Assembly (NCBI GenBank): GCA_023511655.1
Contig: JAIMBB010000003.1
Location: 1-64,000, forward strand
From: Anaerolineae bacterium
GTDB taxonomy: Bacteria > Chloroflexota > Anaerolineae > J036 > Brachytrichaceae
Length of the DNA stretch: 64,000 bases
Direction: 5' to 3'
This document shows, one piece after another, positions 8,712-17,173 of the stretch (position 1 is its first letter; every line of letters starts with the position of its first letter). The notes under the pieces were generated by a model that saw only the letters and a program-made list of their open reading frames with translations, did not search any database and was not told the origin of the DNA. Made by a program: the position numbers and the translations under genes.

Positions 8712-9624
8712 AGCTCGGCATTTTGGTGGTCTATCTGTTTGGCGTTCGAACCGCGCCTTTGCTCGACATACATCCTAAGCCGGATCGAGCGATATACGCG
8801 GGTTCCGTACACGATTTATGCGAGCGCCAATCGGCTTGCGCCCGAGTTCCGTGAGCGACTAACGCTGCATCCCCAGATTCGAATCTGCGACATCCCTGAC
8901 ACCGATCTGCGCGGCATGCTGGAGCATTCCTAGTACCTGGATCATCTTGCGCGCATTGCCATTGAGGATGGAGTAACCCACGCTGGTCACCCTCCACCTG
9001 GATTCCTTCCCCATCCGTCAAGGCTGGGCGGAAGAACTGGCGGGCAGGCTGTCGGAGCGATGTGTGCTGGAAACCGTAGATTCGGTCAACACAGCTTGCT
9101 TGTTCTTCCATCGGGATTTCTACTGCTGCTACCATCCCAACTTTTTGGTGACAGAGACGGAATGCACAAGCCCACTCTACTCTAAGTTCTTGACTGCGCA
9201 CTGTCTCGTGCATCACTCAGGCAACGGCTACGCCTATCGCGCTTACCAGCATGGATAATTGTGGAACTATTTACCACTCACGCCGACTTACAGTGCGGCT
9301 CAGATCGGCGATGTCTTCGGCGGCATGATATTTCATCTCATGCAAGGCGTCTGAGCTGGAGAGCACTACTCACAATCGGGCTATCCCCTTCACCAGAGAG
9401 CTTATGCGCGCGTCGTCGCGGCAACGAGGAGGGTGTACAGGTGCGTCGTGCCGGATGGACTGCGCGGAAAGTTCAGGCTGCGATTCGCCCGTGTTCTGGG
9501 GCCAGTTGTTCACCGACCGTTTATGACGTGGCACGCACAACGCATCGGACAGTTCCTCCAGGACCCGGAGGCCTATATCGTGCCGATCGAGAACCGGATC
9601 ACGCTCAGCACTCGTGGGTCTTGA
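8708..9624 (+). pseudogene. decayed glycosyltransferase-like gene
   Basis: The start overlaps the previous stop (ATGA) and encodes MKLGILVVYLFG before a frameshift near 8740-8765. The reading continues as RYTRVPYTIYASANR and IRICDIPD, meets TAG at 8931, resumes YLDHLARIAIEDGVTH and shifts frame again near 8980 into TLHLDSFPIRQGW, ETVDSVNTACLFFHRDFY and YHPNFLVTETE. TAA at 9256 and TGA at 9352 interrupt WNYLPLTPTYSAAQIGDVF and GEHYSQSGYPLHQRAYARVV. It ends near 9624. About 300 residues can be rebuilt, with three in-frame stops and two or more frameshifts. The pattern (nucleotide-sugar-type start, HLDSFP) suggests a glycosyltransferase, but the family is uncertain. Confidence 0.75.
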
Positions 9625-9796
9625 TCGACGCAAAGTTAGCCTGGCAGATTCAACAGCCAGCTCGCTGGCGAGAAATAGATCAACACGCCGGAGATGTCGG
9701 ACAGCGGGGGTGATCAACGGTGCGCTGGCCGGCGCCAAGATGAAGGTCAGTGCCCTTTGGGCTGGCAGGTTGGCAGCTTTTGGCTGGCCAGCCCAG

Positions 9797-9896
9797 GCAA
9801 CTCCTTGAGCAGGTCAGTCCGGTCATCTAGGCTGAGGTTGGCGAGTAGTTGACGCGTCTCTTTGTCCGTCAGATCCCTTAGCAATTGGTTTTGCTA
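9797..9896 (-). pseudogene. possible gene fragment (MgtE N-domain-like), in 9625-9913 gap
   Basis: The 289-base stretch between the decayed gene and the isochorismatase gene has no intact gene. On the minus strand one short open stretch reads LLRDLTDKETRQLLANLSLD followed by DRTDLLKELPG, helical and rich in Leu/Asp/Glu, like the repeats of MgtE N-terminal domains. An in-frame TAG immediately precedes it and no start is present. It may be a relic of a lost gene or chance. Confidence 0.2.
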
Positions 9897-9913
9897 CACA
9901 ATGCACCGGGCTA

Positions 9914-10621
9914 TCAGCGCGTAATCTTCTTCACCACCTCCACGCCATTCGTCCACATGTTGTAGAGGAAGATCGCGTGCAACAAATCGCCGTCGTGCGC
10001 CGGGATGCCGAGCTGGCGAGCCACCTTCACCGGCGTATCGTAGGTTTGCACGCAGTTCTCCGGCACGATCACGCGCGCATCGCGATGCTGGCGGGCGTTG
10101 GCGCGCAACCGCAGATGCATGGCCAATTGATACGTGCACAGGTCGGTGCAATCGCCTACCGCGATGAACGTGCTCAGCTCGGGATGCTCATCCAGCCAGC
10201 GGTCGAGGCCGGTGTTGATGGCGGATGAGATCGAGTTTTTCTCCAGCACAACGAACTCGTCGGCGAAGGGCAGCTTCAGCAGTTCTGGGACGGTCTGCGA
10301 TTCGACGTGGCCGCGCACGCAATGCGGCGGATATTGCTTGAACTCGACCGCGTCCGGCTCGTGCGTGTCCTGCGTCAGGATGAAGTGGCGCACGCCGGCG
10401 GCGTGGCAATCGCCGAATAGTTTGACGATCGGCTTGACGATGCCCTGCACGCGCGGGCTGGCCAGCGGACCGACCGTGCAAAAGCCATTGATGATATCCA
10501 CCGACACCACCGCGACGCGCGACGGATCGTCAATCAACTTCGAAAGCTTGACCGTGGGCAGGCCGTCCAGCCAGCCTTCCACGTAGTCTATGAACGCGCG
10601 GGATTTCGTCGCGAGAGACAT
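9914..10621 (-). CDS. isochorismatase-family cysteine hydrolase
   Basis: A 235-residue protein of the isochorismatase/nicotinamidase superfamily. The triad is visible: Asp in VVSVDIINGF, Lys in VVLEKNSISS and the nucleophile Cys in VGDCTDLCTYQLA, preceded by a TQDTHEPD segment. Members hydrolyse amides such as nicotinamide or ureido compounds, or isochorismate. Substrate-specific residues do not let me choose; a nicotinamidase-like role is plausible. GGAGG about eight bases upstream supports the ATG at 10621. It is divergent from the acetoacetyl-CoA synthetase gene, sharing a 97-base promoter region. Confidence 0.8.
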   Translation of the reverse strand: MSLATKSRAFIDYVEGWLDGLPTVKLSKLIDDPSRVAVVSVDIINGFCTVGPLASPRVQGIVKPIVKLFGDCHAAGVRHFILTQDTHEPDAVEFKQYPPHCVRGHVESQTVPELLKLPFADEFVVLEKNSISSAINTGLDRWLDEHPELSTFIAVGDCTDLCTYQLAMHLRLRANARQHRDARVIVPENCVQTYDTPVKVARQLGIPAHDGDLLHAIFLYNMWTNGVEVVKKITR

Positions 10622-10702
10622 GGTTTCATCCTCCGGCTAATCAGAAAAGTCACACCGGCAATTCTAACGACTGCCCGGATTCCATGTTGCCCACCTCGCG
10701 CG

Positions 10703-10708
10703 TACAAT
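10703..10708 (+). promoter_or_regulatory. putative -10 element ahead of acetoacetyl-CoA synthetase
   Basis: TACAAT lies ten bases before the ATG at 10719. No good -35 is seen at 17 bases and no Shine-Dalgarno follows, so transcription may begin at or next to the start codon. The following bases (CCCGGCTG) match those after the hexamer at 33869. Confidence 0.4.
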
Positions 10709-10718
10709 CCCGGCTGCG

Positions 10719-12725
10719 ATGACCGTACTCTGGCAGCCCTCGGACGAATTGCAGCGCCACAGCAACCTGCGACACTACATGGACTGGCTGGCATTGCACA
10801 AATCGCTCGCCTTCGACGACTACGACGCGCTGTGGCGTTGGTCCGTGCAAGATATCGCCTCGTTTTGGGCGTCGCAGTGGGAGTACTTCGCGCTGCGCGC
10901 TTCGCGGCCCCCCGAATGCGCATTGGCGCGGCGCGATATGCCCGGCGCCCAGTGGTTCCCCGGCGCCCACCTGAATTACGCCGAGCACGTCTTGCGCAAC
11001 GTTACCGACGCCCGCCCGGCGATCATCTTCCGCACCGAAACCACCGCTCATCGCCCCGAGACAACCGAAATCTCCTGGGATGAACTTCGGCGCGCGGTGG
11101 CGGCCGTCGCCGGCGCTTTGCGCGCACTGGGTGTGGGCGCCGGCGACCGCGTGGTTGCCTACCTCCCTAACATGCCGGAAGCCGTGATCGCCTTCCTGGC
11201 ATGCGCCAGCCTGGGCGCGATCTGGTCGAGCTGCTCGCCCGACATCGGCGCATCGGCCGTGTTGGATCGCTTCAGGCAGATCGAACCCAAGGTGTTGTTT
11301 GCCGTGGACGGCTACCTCTACAACGGCAAGCCCAACGACCGACGCGAGGTGGTGGATGAACTCGTTCGCGCCCTGCCGACCTTGGAATGCGTCTGTCACA
11401 TCCCGTATCTGCACGCCGAGGCAACGCGTGCGAGCGGCCCAATCAGGCAAATGACTTGGCACGACCTGTTGCACATGGCGCCCAACGCGGACGCGGATCT
11501 GTGCTTCGAACACGTGCCGTTCGATCATCCGCTGTGGGTGTTGTATTCGTCCGGCACAACCGGCCTGCCCAAGCCAATCGTGCACTCGCAGGGAGGCATT
11601 TTGATCGAGCACCTCAAGGCGCTGACGTTTCACCTGGACCTGAAGCCGCACGACCGTTTCTTCTGGTTTACCACCACCGGCTGGATGATGTGGAACTTTC
11701 TCATCGGCGGCTTGCTCATCGGCAGTACGGTGCTGCTCTACGATGGCAGTCCGGGGCGCGATGGGATGATGGCGCTGTGGCGGTTCGCCGAGGAAACCGG
11801 CATGACGATCTTCGGCACCAGCGCCGCTTACATTGCTGCATGCATGAAAGCCGGCATTGTCCCCCGCCAATCGTGCGACCTCTCGGCCCTGCGGCACATC
11901 GGCTCCACCGGTTCGCCGCTCTCCGAAGATGGCTTCCGCTGGGTGTATGAGCAGGTCAAGCCCGAGGTGTGGCTGGGGCCGATGAGCGGCGGCACCGACG
12001 TCTGCACCGCCTTCGTGGGAGGATGTCCGCTGCTGCCCGTCCATCTAGGCGAGATGCAGTGCCGCTACCTGGGCGCGCACGTGCAGGCATTCGACGAGCA
12101 GGGCCGGCCGGTAGTGGACGAGGTCGGCGAGCTGGTCGTCACCGAGCCAATGCCCTCGATGCCGATCTACTTTTGGAACGACCCGGAAATGCGCCGCTAT
12201 CGCGAGAGCTATTTCGAGGTGTATCCGGGCGTGTGGCGCCATGGTGACTGGGTGAAGATCACCCCGCGCGGCGGCGTGATCATCTATGGCCGCAGCGATG
12301 CCACCATCAACCGGCAGGGGGTGCGCATGGGCACCAGCGAAATCTACCGCGTCGTCGAGGGCCTCCCCGAAGTGCTTGATGCGTTGGTGGTTGACCTGGA
12401 AGTGCTCGGCCGGCCGTCGTACATGCCGTTGTTCGTCGTCCTGCGCGAGGGCATCGCGCTCGATGACGCGCTGATCGCCAGGATCAAGCACGCCATCCGC
12501 ACCCAGCTCTCGGCCCGGCACGTGCCCGACGACGTGATCGCCATCGCCGAGGTGCCGCGCACGCTAAACGGCAAGAAGATGGAAGTGCCGGTGAAGAAAC
12601 TTCTGCTCGGCGCGCCTGTGGAGAAGGCGGTGAACCTGGGCTCGGTGGCCAATCCGCAGGCGTTGCAGTTCTTCGTCGAGTTTGCGCGCGGCCTGGCAGA
12701 GGATCGCACGGCGCAGGGGCGTTGA
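10719..12725 (+). CDS. acetoacetate--CoA ligase (acetoacetyl-CoA synthetase)
   Basis: A 668-residue ANL-superfamily adenylating enzyme. It has the N-terminal region typical of acetoacetyl-CoA synthetases (FWASQWEYFALRAS, PGAQWFPGAHLNYAEHVL), the P-loop-like LYSSGTTGLPKPIVHSQGG, the TTTGWMMWNF motif, a GGTDVCTAFVGG segment and the C-terminal lysine motif RTLNGKKMEVPVKKLL. Full length for the family (about 650-670). It converts acetoacetate, ATP and CoA to acetoacetyl-CoA. The next gene is a 3-hydroxybutyrate-dehydrogenase-like SDR 47 bases downstream, so together they activate ketone bodies or products of polyhydroxybutyrate breakdown. Confidence 0.92.
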   Translation: MTVLWQPSDELQRHSNLRHYMDWLALHKSLAFDDYDALWRWSVQDIASFWASQWEYFALRASRPPECALARRDMPGAQWFPGAHLNYAEHVLRNVTDARPAIIFRTETTAHRPETTEISWDELRRAVAAVAGALRALGVGAGDRVVAYLPNMPEAVIAFLACASLGAIWSSCSPDIGASAVLDRFRQIEPKVLFAVDGYLYNGKPNDRREVVDELVRALPTLECVCHIPYLHAEATRASGPIRQMTWHDLLHMAPNADADLCFEHVPFDHPLWVLYSSGTTGLPKPIVHSQGGILIEHLKALTFHLDLKPHDRFFWFTTTGWMMWNFLIGGLLIGSTVLLYDGSPGRDGMMALWRFAEETGMTIFGTSAAYIAACMKAGIVPRQSCDLSALRHIGSTGSPLSEDGFRWVYEQVKPEVWLGPMSGGTDVCTAFVGGCPLLPVHLGEMQCRYLGAHVQAFDEQGRPVVDEVGELVVTEPMPSMPIYFWNDPEMRRYRESYFEVYPGVWRHGDWVKITPRGGVIIYGRSDATINRQGVRMGTSEIYRVVEGLPEVLDALVVDLEVLGRPSYMPLFVVLREGIALDDALIARIKHAIRTQLSARHVPDDVIAIAEVPRTLNGKKMEVPVKKLLLGAPVEKAVNLGSVANPQALQFFVEFARGLAEDRTAQGR

Positions 12726-12772
12726 GCGCGCTGCGCCAACTCGTCTTGTCATTCCCATCAAGCGAAAACACG

Positions 12773-13537
12773 ATGACCTTCCAAAGTAAAGCCGTGCTCG
12801 TCACCGGCGCTGGCAGCGGCATCGGCCGGGCCATCGCCGAAGCGTTCGCCCGCCAGGGTGCGCGCGTGCTGCTGCACGACCTGGCGCCAGGCGCACAAAA
12901 GATCGCCGATGCACTCGGCGCTCCTTTCCTGCAGGCCGATCTGGCAGACCAGGAAGCGGTCAAGCGGCTGGCGCAGGCTGCGCTAGAAGCAGCCGGTGGT
13001 CGTGTGGATATTCTCGTCAACAACGCCGGCTTTCAGCAAATCCATCCGGTGGAAGAGTTCCCCGAGGCCACCTGGAACAGGATGATCCAGGTGATGCTGA
13101 CTGCGCCGTTTCAGTTGATCAAGTATCTGCTGCCGACGATGAAGGCCAACCGGTGGGGGCGCATCATCAACATCAGCAGCCTGCACGGCGTCGTGGCCAG
13201 TCCGTTCAAGAGCGCTTACATCAGCGCCAAGCACGGTTTGATGGGGCTGACCAAGACGGTCGCCCTGGAAGCCGCACCGTTCGGTGTGACCGTAAACGCC
13301 ATTTGCCCGGCCTACGTCCGCACCGCCATTGTGGATCAGCAGATCGCCGACCAGGCGCGCACGCTCAACATCCCCGAGCACGAAGTGGTCGAGAAGGTCA
13401 TGCTCGCGCCCGCGGCCATCAAGCGGTTGATCGAACCGGAGGAGATCGCCGAGTTCGCCCTGTATCTGGCCTCGGACAAAGCCAGCATCATCACCGGCGC
13501 TGCCCATATGCTCGATCTCGGTTGGACGGCGCGATAG
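12773..13537 (+). CDS. 3-hydroxybutyrate dehydrogenase-like SDR
   Basis: A 254-residue classical short-chain dehydrogenase: VLVTGAGSGIGRAIA cofactor loop, LVNNAGFQ, catalytic Ser in IINISSLHG and YISAKHG (Tyr-x3-Lys). The segments GFQQIHPVEEFP and NAICPAYVRTAIVDQQI are characteristic of D-3-hydroxybutyrate dehydrogenases, which oxidise 3-hydroxybutyrate to acetoacetate with NAD+. The ATG at 12773 gives family-typical length; the longer in-frame extension to 12722 overlaps the preceding gene. The neighbouring acetoacetate--CoA ligase would use its product directly. Confidence 0.87.
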   Translation: MTFQSKAVLVTGAGSGIGRAIAEAFARQGARVLLHDLAPGAQKIADALGAPFLQADLADQEAVKRLAQAALEAAGGRVDILVNNAGFQQIHPVEEFPEATWNRMIQVMLTAPFQLIKYLLPTMKANRWGRIINISSLHGVVASPFKSAYISAKHGLMGLTKTVALEAAPFGVTVNAICPAYVRTAIVDQQIADQARTLNIPEHEVVEKVMLAPAAIKRLIEPEEIAEFALYLASDKASIITGAAHMLDLGWTAR

Positions 13538-13563
13538 ACTGCGACTGCAAGACGATTCGATCG

Positions 13564-13569
13564 TATAAA
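13564..13569 (+). promoter_or_regulatory. putative -10 element ahead of HlyD-type gene
   Basis: TATAAA lies eight bases before the ATG at 13578. No Shine-Dalgarno fits in the remaining bases. This is consistent with a leaderless transcript; no clear -35 is present. Confidence 0.4.
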
Positions 13570-13577
13570 GTCGGGTG

Positions 13578-14786
13578 ATGGTCTCTCGATTGGCGCGCTC
13601 GACCTTGCTTGCCGGTCTCGTCTTTGGGCTCGCGGCCTGTGGCCCCGCGGTGCCCGGTCCGGGGCAAGGTCTCCCCGGGGCGGCTACCCCAGTTGGCACG
13701 CTCTCGCCGTTGCCGACGCAGGCCGTTGCCCCACGCACGACGATCATCGCCGAGGGCGCGCTGGCCCTAGCCACGCCGCCGCTCCAACTCAGCTTCGACG
13801 TCAACGCTCGCGTCGTTGCTGTGAACGTGGTCCGGGGGCAGAAGGTGAAAGCCGGCGAGGTGCTTGCCGAGGTGGACGACAGCCAACTGCGGAACGCGTT
13901 ACAACAGGCCCAGGAGCAACTCGCCCTGGCCGAGGCACAGGTGCGGCAATCGCAGGCGCCAGCCGGCCAGCCCGACCTCGACAGTGCGCGCGCGGCGCTC
14001 AAGTCGGCAACCGCGCGCTACCAGGAACTGAAGCGAGGCCCATCGCCCTTCGAGATCGAGCAGGCGCTGCGCAACTGGAACCAGGCGCGCAACCAGCTCT
14101 ACTCGGCACAGATCGGCCGAGACGTGGAATGCGGCTGGTCGGCGTCCCAGCCGGAAGCAGACAAAGTCACGCCCAACGACCCCGACTGCAAATATTCGCA
14201 GCACAACGTCGCCAGCGCAGAACAAAACGAGCGGGTGGCCTACTTGCGTTATCAGGACGCGCAGAAGCCTCCGTCGCAGGCTCGCCTGGCACAGGCCTAT
14301 GCCGATGTGGCTGCGGCACGCGCCAACCTGGCCAGACTGGAAGCCGGTGTCACCGAGCAGCAGAAGCGCGTTTCGGAGCTGCAACTGGAGCAGAGCCGCA
14401 TTGCCGTCGTGCGCGCCAAGCGCAATTTGGACAAGGCGCGCCTCGTCTCGCCCTGCGACTGCACTGTGCAAGAGGTGAATATCGTCCCGGGCGCCATAGC
14501 CGCTCCCACCACGCCGGCGGTCACCCTCTTGCGACTGGACAACATTCGTCTGCGCACCACCAACCTGACCGAGCGCGACATTGCCGACGTGCGAATCGGC
14601 GCGCCGGCCCTGGTGCGCCTGCGGGCGGTGCAGACCCCCCTCACCGGCCGGGTGCACGCTATCCTCCCTCTGTCGTCCGGTGTGCTCGGCGCGGACGCGT
14701 TGTTCACCGTCATCATCGCGCTTGACCCGACGGGCGAACTTCTCTTGCCCGGCATGACCGGCCAGGTCGAGATCGCGGTGAATTGA
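13578..14786 (+). CDS. HlyD/RND-type periplasmic adaptor lipoprotein
   Basis: A 402-residue membrane-fusion-type protein. A lipoprotein signal ends in LAAC (Cys21). After a Gly/Pro-rich linker come a biotinyl-lipoyl half (LSFDVNARVVAVNVVRGQKVKAGEVLAEVDDSQL), a long helical hairpin with coiled-coil character (ALQQAQEQLALAEAQVRQSQ to RVSELQLEQSRIAVVRAKRN), the second lipoyl half (RLVSPCDCTVQEVNIVPGAI) and a beta-barrel ending GMTGQVEIAVN. Such adaptors couple inner-membrane MacB-type ABC or RND pumps to export. Neither partner is adjacent: the next gene is an unrelated SDR. A Cys pair (PCDC) sits in the second lipoyl half and further Cys residues (VECGW, DPDCKY) sit in the hairpin. Confidence 0.8.
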   Translation: MVSRLARSTLLAGLVFGLAACGPAVPGPGQGLPGAATPVGTLSPLPTQAVAPRTTIIAEGALALATPPLQLSFDVNARVVAVNVVRGQKVKAGEVLAEVDDSQLRNALQQAQEQLALAEAQVRQSQAPAGQPDLDSARAALKSATARYQELKRGPSPFEIEQALRNWNQARNQLYSAQIGRDVECGWSASQPEADKVTPNDPDCKYSQHNVASAEQNERVAYLRYQDAQKPPSQARLAQAYADVAAARANLARLEAGVTEQQKRVSELQLEQSRIAVVRAKRNLDKARLVSPCDCTVQEVNIVPGAIAAPTTPAVTLLRLDNIRLRTTNLTERDIADVRIGAPALVRLRAVQTPLTGRVHAILPLSSGVLGADALFTVIIALDPTGELLLPGMTGQVEIAVN

Positions 14787-14862
14787 ATGTCGGGCGATTT
14801 CCAGATCGCAACCCGCAGCCCAAGCGGCTGCGAGTTGCACGGTGCAAGCCCGCTCCTTTGGC

Positions 14863-14884
14863 GATTCTCGATTCTCAATTTACA
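14863..14884. repeat. short AT-rich TTCTCAATT-type repeat
   Basis: The gap between the adaptor and SDR genes contains GATTCTCGATTCTCAATTTA, an AT-rich island in GC-rich surroundings. The same TTCTCAATT unit recurs at 24661-24694 inside a gene and, inverted, at 39101-39133. Its nature is unknown; its end overlaps a possible -10 (TACACT at 14881). Confidence 0.4.
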
Positions 14885-14895
14885 CTTGCGCTGCT

Positions 14896-15678
14896 ATGAG
14901 CAGCATCTCCCTTCAGGACAAGATCGTCTTCATCACGGGCGCGAGCAGCGGCATCGGCGAAGCGTGCGCGAAGGCCTTCGCCGCGCAGGGCGCGAAGCTG
15001 GTGCTATGCGCGCGGCGCTATGAACGCCTGCAAAAGCTGGCCGAGGCGCTGCCCGTCCCGGCGCACATCATCAAACTCGACGTGACCGACCGGCAAGCTG
15101 TCGAGGCAGCTGTCGCCTCGCTGCCCGCCGATTTCCGCGAGATTGACATCCTGATCAACAACGCCGGCCTCAGCCGCGGCTTGAACAAGTTCCAGGAAGG
15201 CTCGATTGATGACTGGGAAGAGATGATCAACACCGACGTCAAAGGCGTGCTATATGTGACGCGCGCCATCCTGCCGGGGATGATCGAGCGTCAACGCGGC
15301 CACGTGATCAACCTGGGGTCGGTGGCCGGCCATTACGCTTATCAGAACGGCGCGGTGTATTGCCTGGCCAAGGCAGCCATCAAATCGCTCACCGAAAGCT
15401 TGAAGCAGGATTTGCTCGGCACGCCCATCCGCGTGTCGTCGGTGGATCCCGGCCTGGTGGAAACTGAGTTCAGCATCGTACGCTTCCATGGTGACACGGA
15501 GCGCGCTAAAAAGGTGTACGAAGGCGTGAAGCCGATGACGGCCGACGACGTGGCAGATGCGATCGTGTTTTGCGCCACGCGCCCACCCCACGTCAACATC
15601 AACTTCATCGTGATGATGGCCGTCGGGCAGTCCACGCCCACCACGGTCTACCGCCAGCCGATCCCCGGGATCGGCTGA
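14896..15678 (+). CDS. short-chain dehydrogenase/reductase (YdfG/serine dehydrogenase-like)
   Basis: A 260-residue classical SDR with FITGASSGIGEACA, LINNAGLSRG, the catalytic Ser in VINLGSVAGHYAY and YCLAKAAIK (Tyr-x3-Lys). The VDPGLVETEFS segment and overall length resemble NADP-dependent 3-hydroxy-acid (L-allo-threonine/serine) dehydrogenases of the YdfG family. The ATG at 14896 fits the family start; the in-frame extension to 14842 adds non-conserved residues. TACACT nine bases upstream may be its -10. YggS follows 22 bases downstream. Confidence 0.8.
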   Translation: MSSISLQDKIVFITGASSGIGEACAKAFAAQGAKLVLCARRYERLQKLAEALPVPAHIIKLDVTDRQAVEAAVASLPADFREIDILINNAGLSRGLNKFQEGSIDDWEEMINTDVKGVLYVTRAILPGMIERQRGHVINLGSVAGHYAYQNGAVYCLAKAAIKSLTESLKQDLLGTPIRVSSVDPGLVETEFSIVRFHGDTERAKKVYEGVKPMTADDVADAIVFCATRPPHVNINFIVMMAVGQSTPTTVYRQPIPGIG

Positions 15679-15700
15679 TGACGGCTTGTGATCTGCAGCC

Positions 15701-16450
15701 ATGCCCGACATCCAGCGTGCGCTAGCGGAGGTGCGCGAGCGAATCGCCGAGGCCTGCTTGCGCGCCAATCGTCCGCCATCCGACGTCACGCTCGTCGCGG
15801 TCTCGAAGACCTTCCCACCCGAAGCGATCGCCGAGGCCATTGCGGCCGGCCAGCGCGACTTCGGCGAGAATCGGGTTGAGGAGGCTTTGGTGAAGATCAG
15901 CCGCGTCGAATCGCTCGTCGCCGACCGATCCGGGACGACCGACGCCGAACTGCGCTGGCACCTAGTCGGTCATTTGCAATCGCGCAAGGCGCGCGACGCT
16001 GCCGGCCGCTTCCATCTCATCCACTCGGTGGACTCGCTGAAGCTGGCCGACAAGTTGAGCACGCGTTGCCTGGCAGTCGGCTGCGCCCAGGCGATTTTGC
16101 TTGAGTGCAACGTGAGCGGCGAAGCCTCGAAAGATGGCTTCCCGCTCCATGGCTGGGAACACGACCGGGCGTGCCTGGATGCGTTTGTGCAACAGGTGGC
16201 CCACATTGCCGCCTTGCCAAACATCCGCATTCATGGCCTGATGACCATGGCGCCGATTGTCGAGCAGCCGGAGGATGCGCGCCCCACCTTCGCCAGTCTG
16301 CGCGCGCTGCGCGACGCATTGCGCGATCGCCTGCCCGAACTCCCCCTGGATCACCTCTCGATGGGCATGACCGACGATTTCGAAGTGGCAATCGCCGAAG
16401 GGGCGACGATGGTGCGCATCGGCCGGGCCATCTTCGGCGCACGAGGTTGA
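15701..16450 (+). CDS. YggS/PROSC family PLP-homeostasis protein
   Basis: A 249-residue alanine-racemase-fold protein. The PLP-binding lysine is in VTLVAVSKTFP, followed by DFGENRVEEA, WHLVGHLQSRKAR, the phosphate-binding region near LSMGMTDDFEVAIAEGATMVRIG and the C-terminal GRAIFGAR. The family has no catalytic activity; it binds pyridoxal phosphate and controls B6 and amino-acid balance. Full length. The next gene begins two bases after its stop, so both are co-transcribed. Confidence 0.9.
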   Translation: MPDIQRALAEVRERIAEACLRANRPPSDVTLVAVSKTFPPEAIAEAIAAGQRDFGENRVEEALVKISRVESLVADRSGTTDAELRWHLVGHLQSRKARDAAGRFHLIHSVDSLKLADKLSTRCLAVGCAQAILLECNVSGEASKDGFPLHGWEHDRACLDAFVQQVAHIAALPNIRIHGLMTMAPIVEQPEDARPTFASLRALRDALRDRLPELPLDHLSMGMTDDFEVAIAEGATMVRIGRAIFGARG

Positions 16451-16452
16451 AC

Positions 16453-17049
16453 GTGGAACAAAATTCCTTGTTTCGGATGGCGCTCGGCGCGACCTTCGAC
16501 CGACTGGCGCCAGTGCTGCGCCGGCACTATGACCTTGCGCCCGGTCAGGAAGTGGTGATCGAGGGCACGATGGAGGCCTGGAATCGCTTTGCATGGGCGC
16601 GCGCTCTGGCACCGTTCATGCCCATCCCCGGCAGACAGGTGCCGGTCTACGTGCGCAACCGCGGCCTGGTGGACCGCGGCGAGGTGTGCTACGAATGGCA
16701 ACGCGAGTTCCGCTATCCTGGCAGCGTGGTAGTCAGCTATACGCTCACCCGTCCTGCGCGCGATGGCCGGCCGGCGCGCGTGCTCGACACGTTCAACCGC
16801 CCGCCAAACATCGGCCTCACGCTGGCCCTGGAAGTGAGCGCCGACGGCCAGGCGTTGCGCCAGACGACAGATGGCCCGCAGTTCCTGATCCATGGCGAAC
16901 GTTATACCGAGTTACCCCGCTTCTTCCACATTCACAGCGTCGCCGTCGAGCGCGCAGTAGATGAGCACGTCATTCACACCGAGGTCGTCGTCAGCCATCC
17001 TGTCTTCGGCCGGATGTTTGGCTACAGCGGCGTGCTGAGCGTGGTGTGA
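16453..17049 (+). CDS. DUF4166-type domain protein
   Basis: A predicted 198-residue protein starting at GTG 16453, with GAGG six bases upstream; the ATG at 16477 is an alternative. Features: an N-terminal helix (FRMALGATFDRLAPVLRRHY), GTMEAWNRFAWARALAPFMP, a beta-rich centre (RNRGLVDRGEVCYEWQREF) and a C-terminal VVSHPVFGRMFGYSGVLSV. This matches the DUF4166 type, sometimes attached to membrane or SDR proteins; no enzymatic function is known. It follows YggS by two bases, so the two are probably translated from one message. Confidence 0.6.
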   Translation: MEQNSLFRMALGATFDRLAPVLRRHYDLAPGQEVVIEGTMEAWNRFAWARALAPFMPIPGRQVPVYVRNRGLVDRGEVCYEWQREFRYPGSVVVSYTLTRPARDGRPARVLDTFNRPPNIGLTLALEVSADGQALRQTTDGPQFLIHGERYTELPRFFHIHSVAVERAVDEHVIHTEVVVSHPVFGRMFGYSGVLSVV

Positions 17050-17173
17050 TCCGGCTTGTCAGGTGCGAGATTATTGGCCATACTTTGCGGTGTCGAAGCG
17101 CCTTTGAAGCTGATCGGCCACTCATGGTCTCCGGTTGACTGCGCAGCGAGTCGGATGGGCAAGGGAGTCAGCA

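Noticed and set aside
10650-12044. 464-codon minus frame antisense to acetoacetyl-CoA synthetase
   Set aside because: The plus frame matches the enzyme over its whole length; the antisense frame has no recognisable domain.
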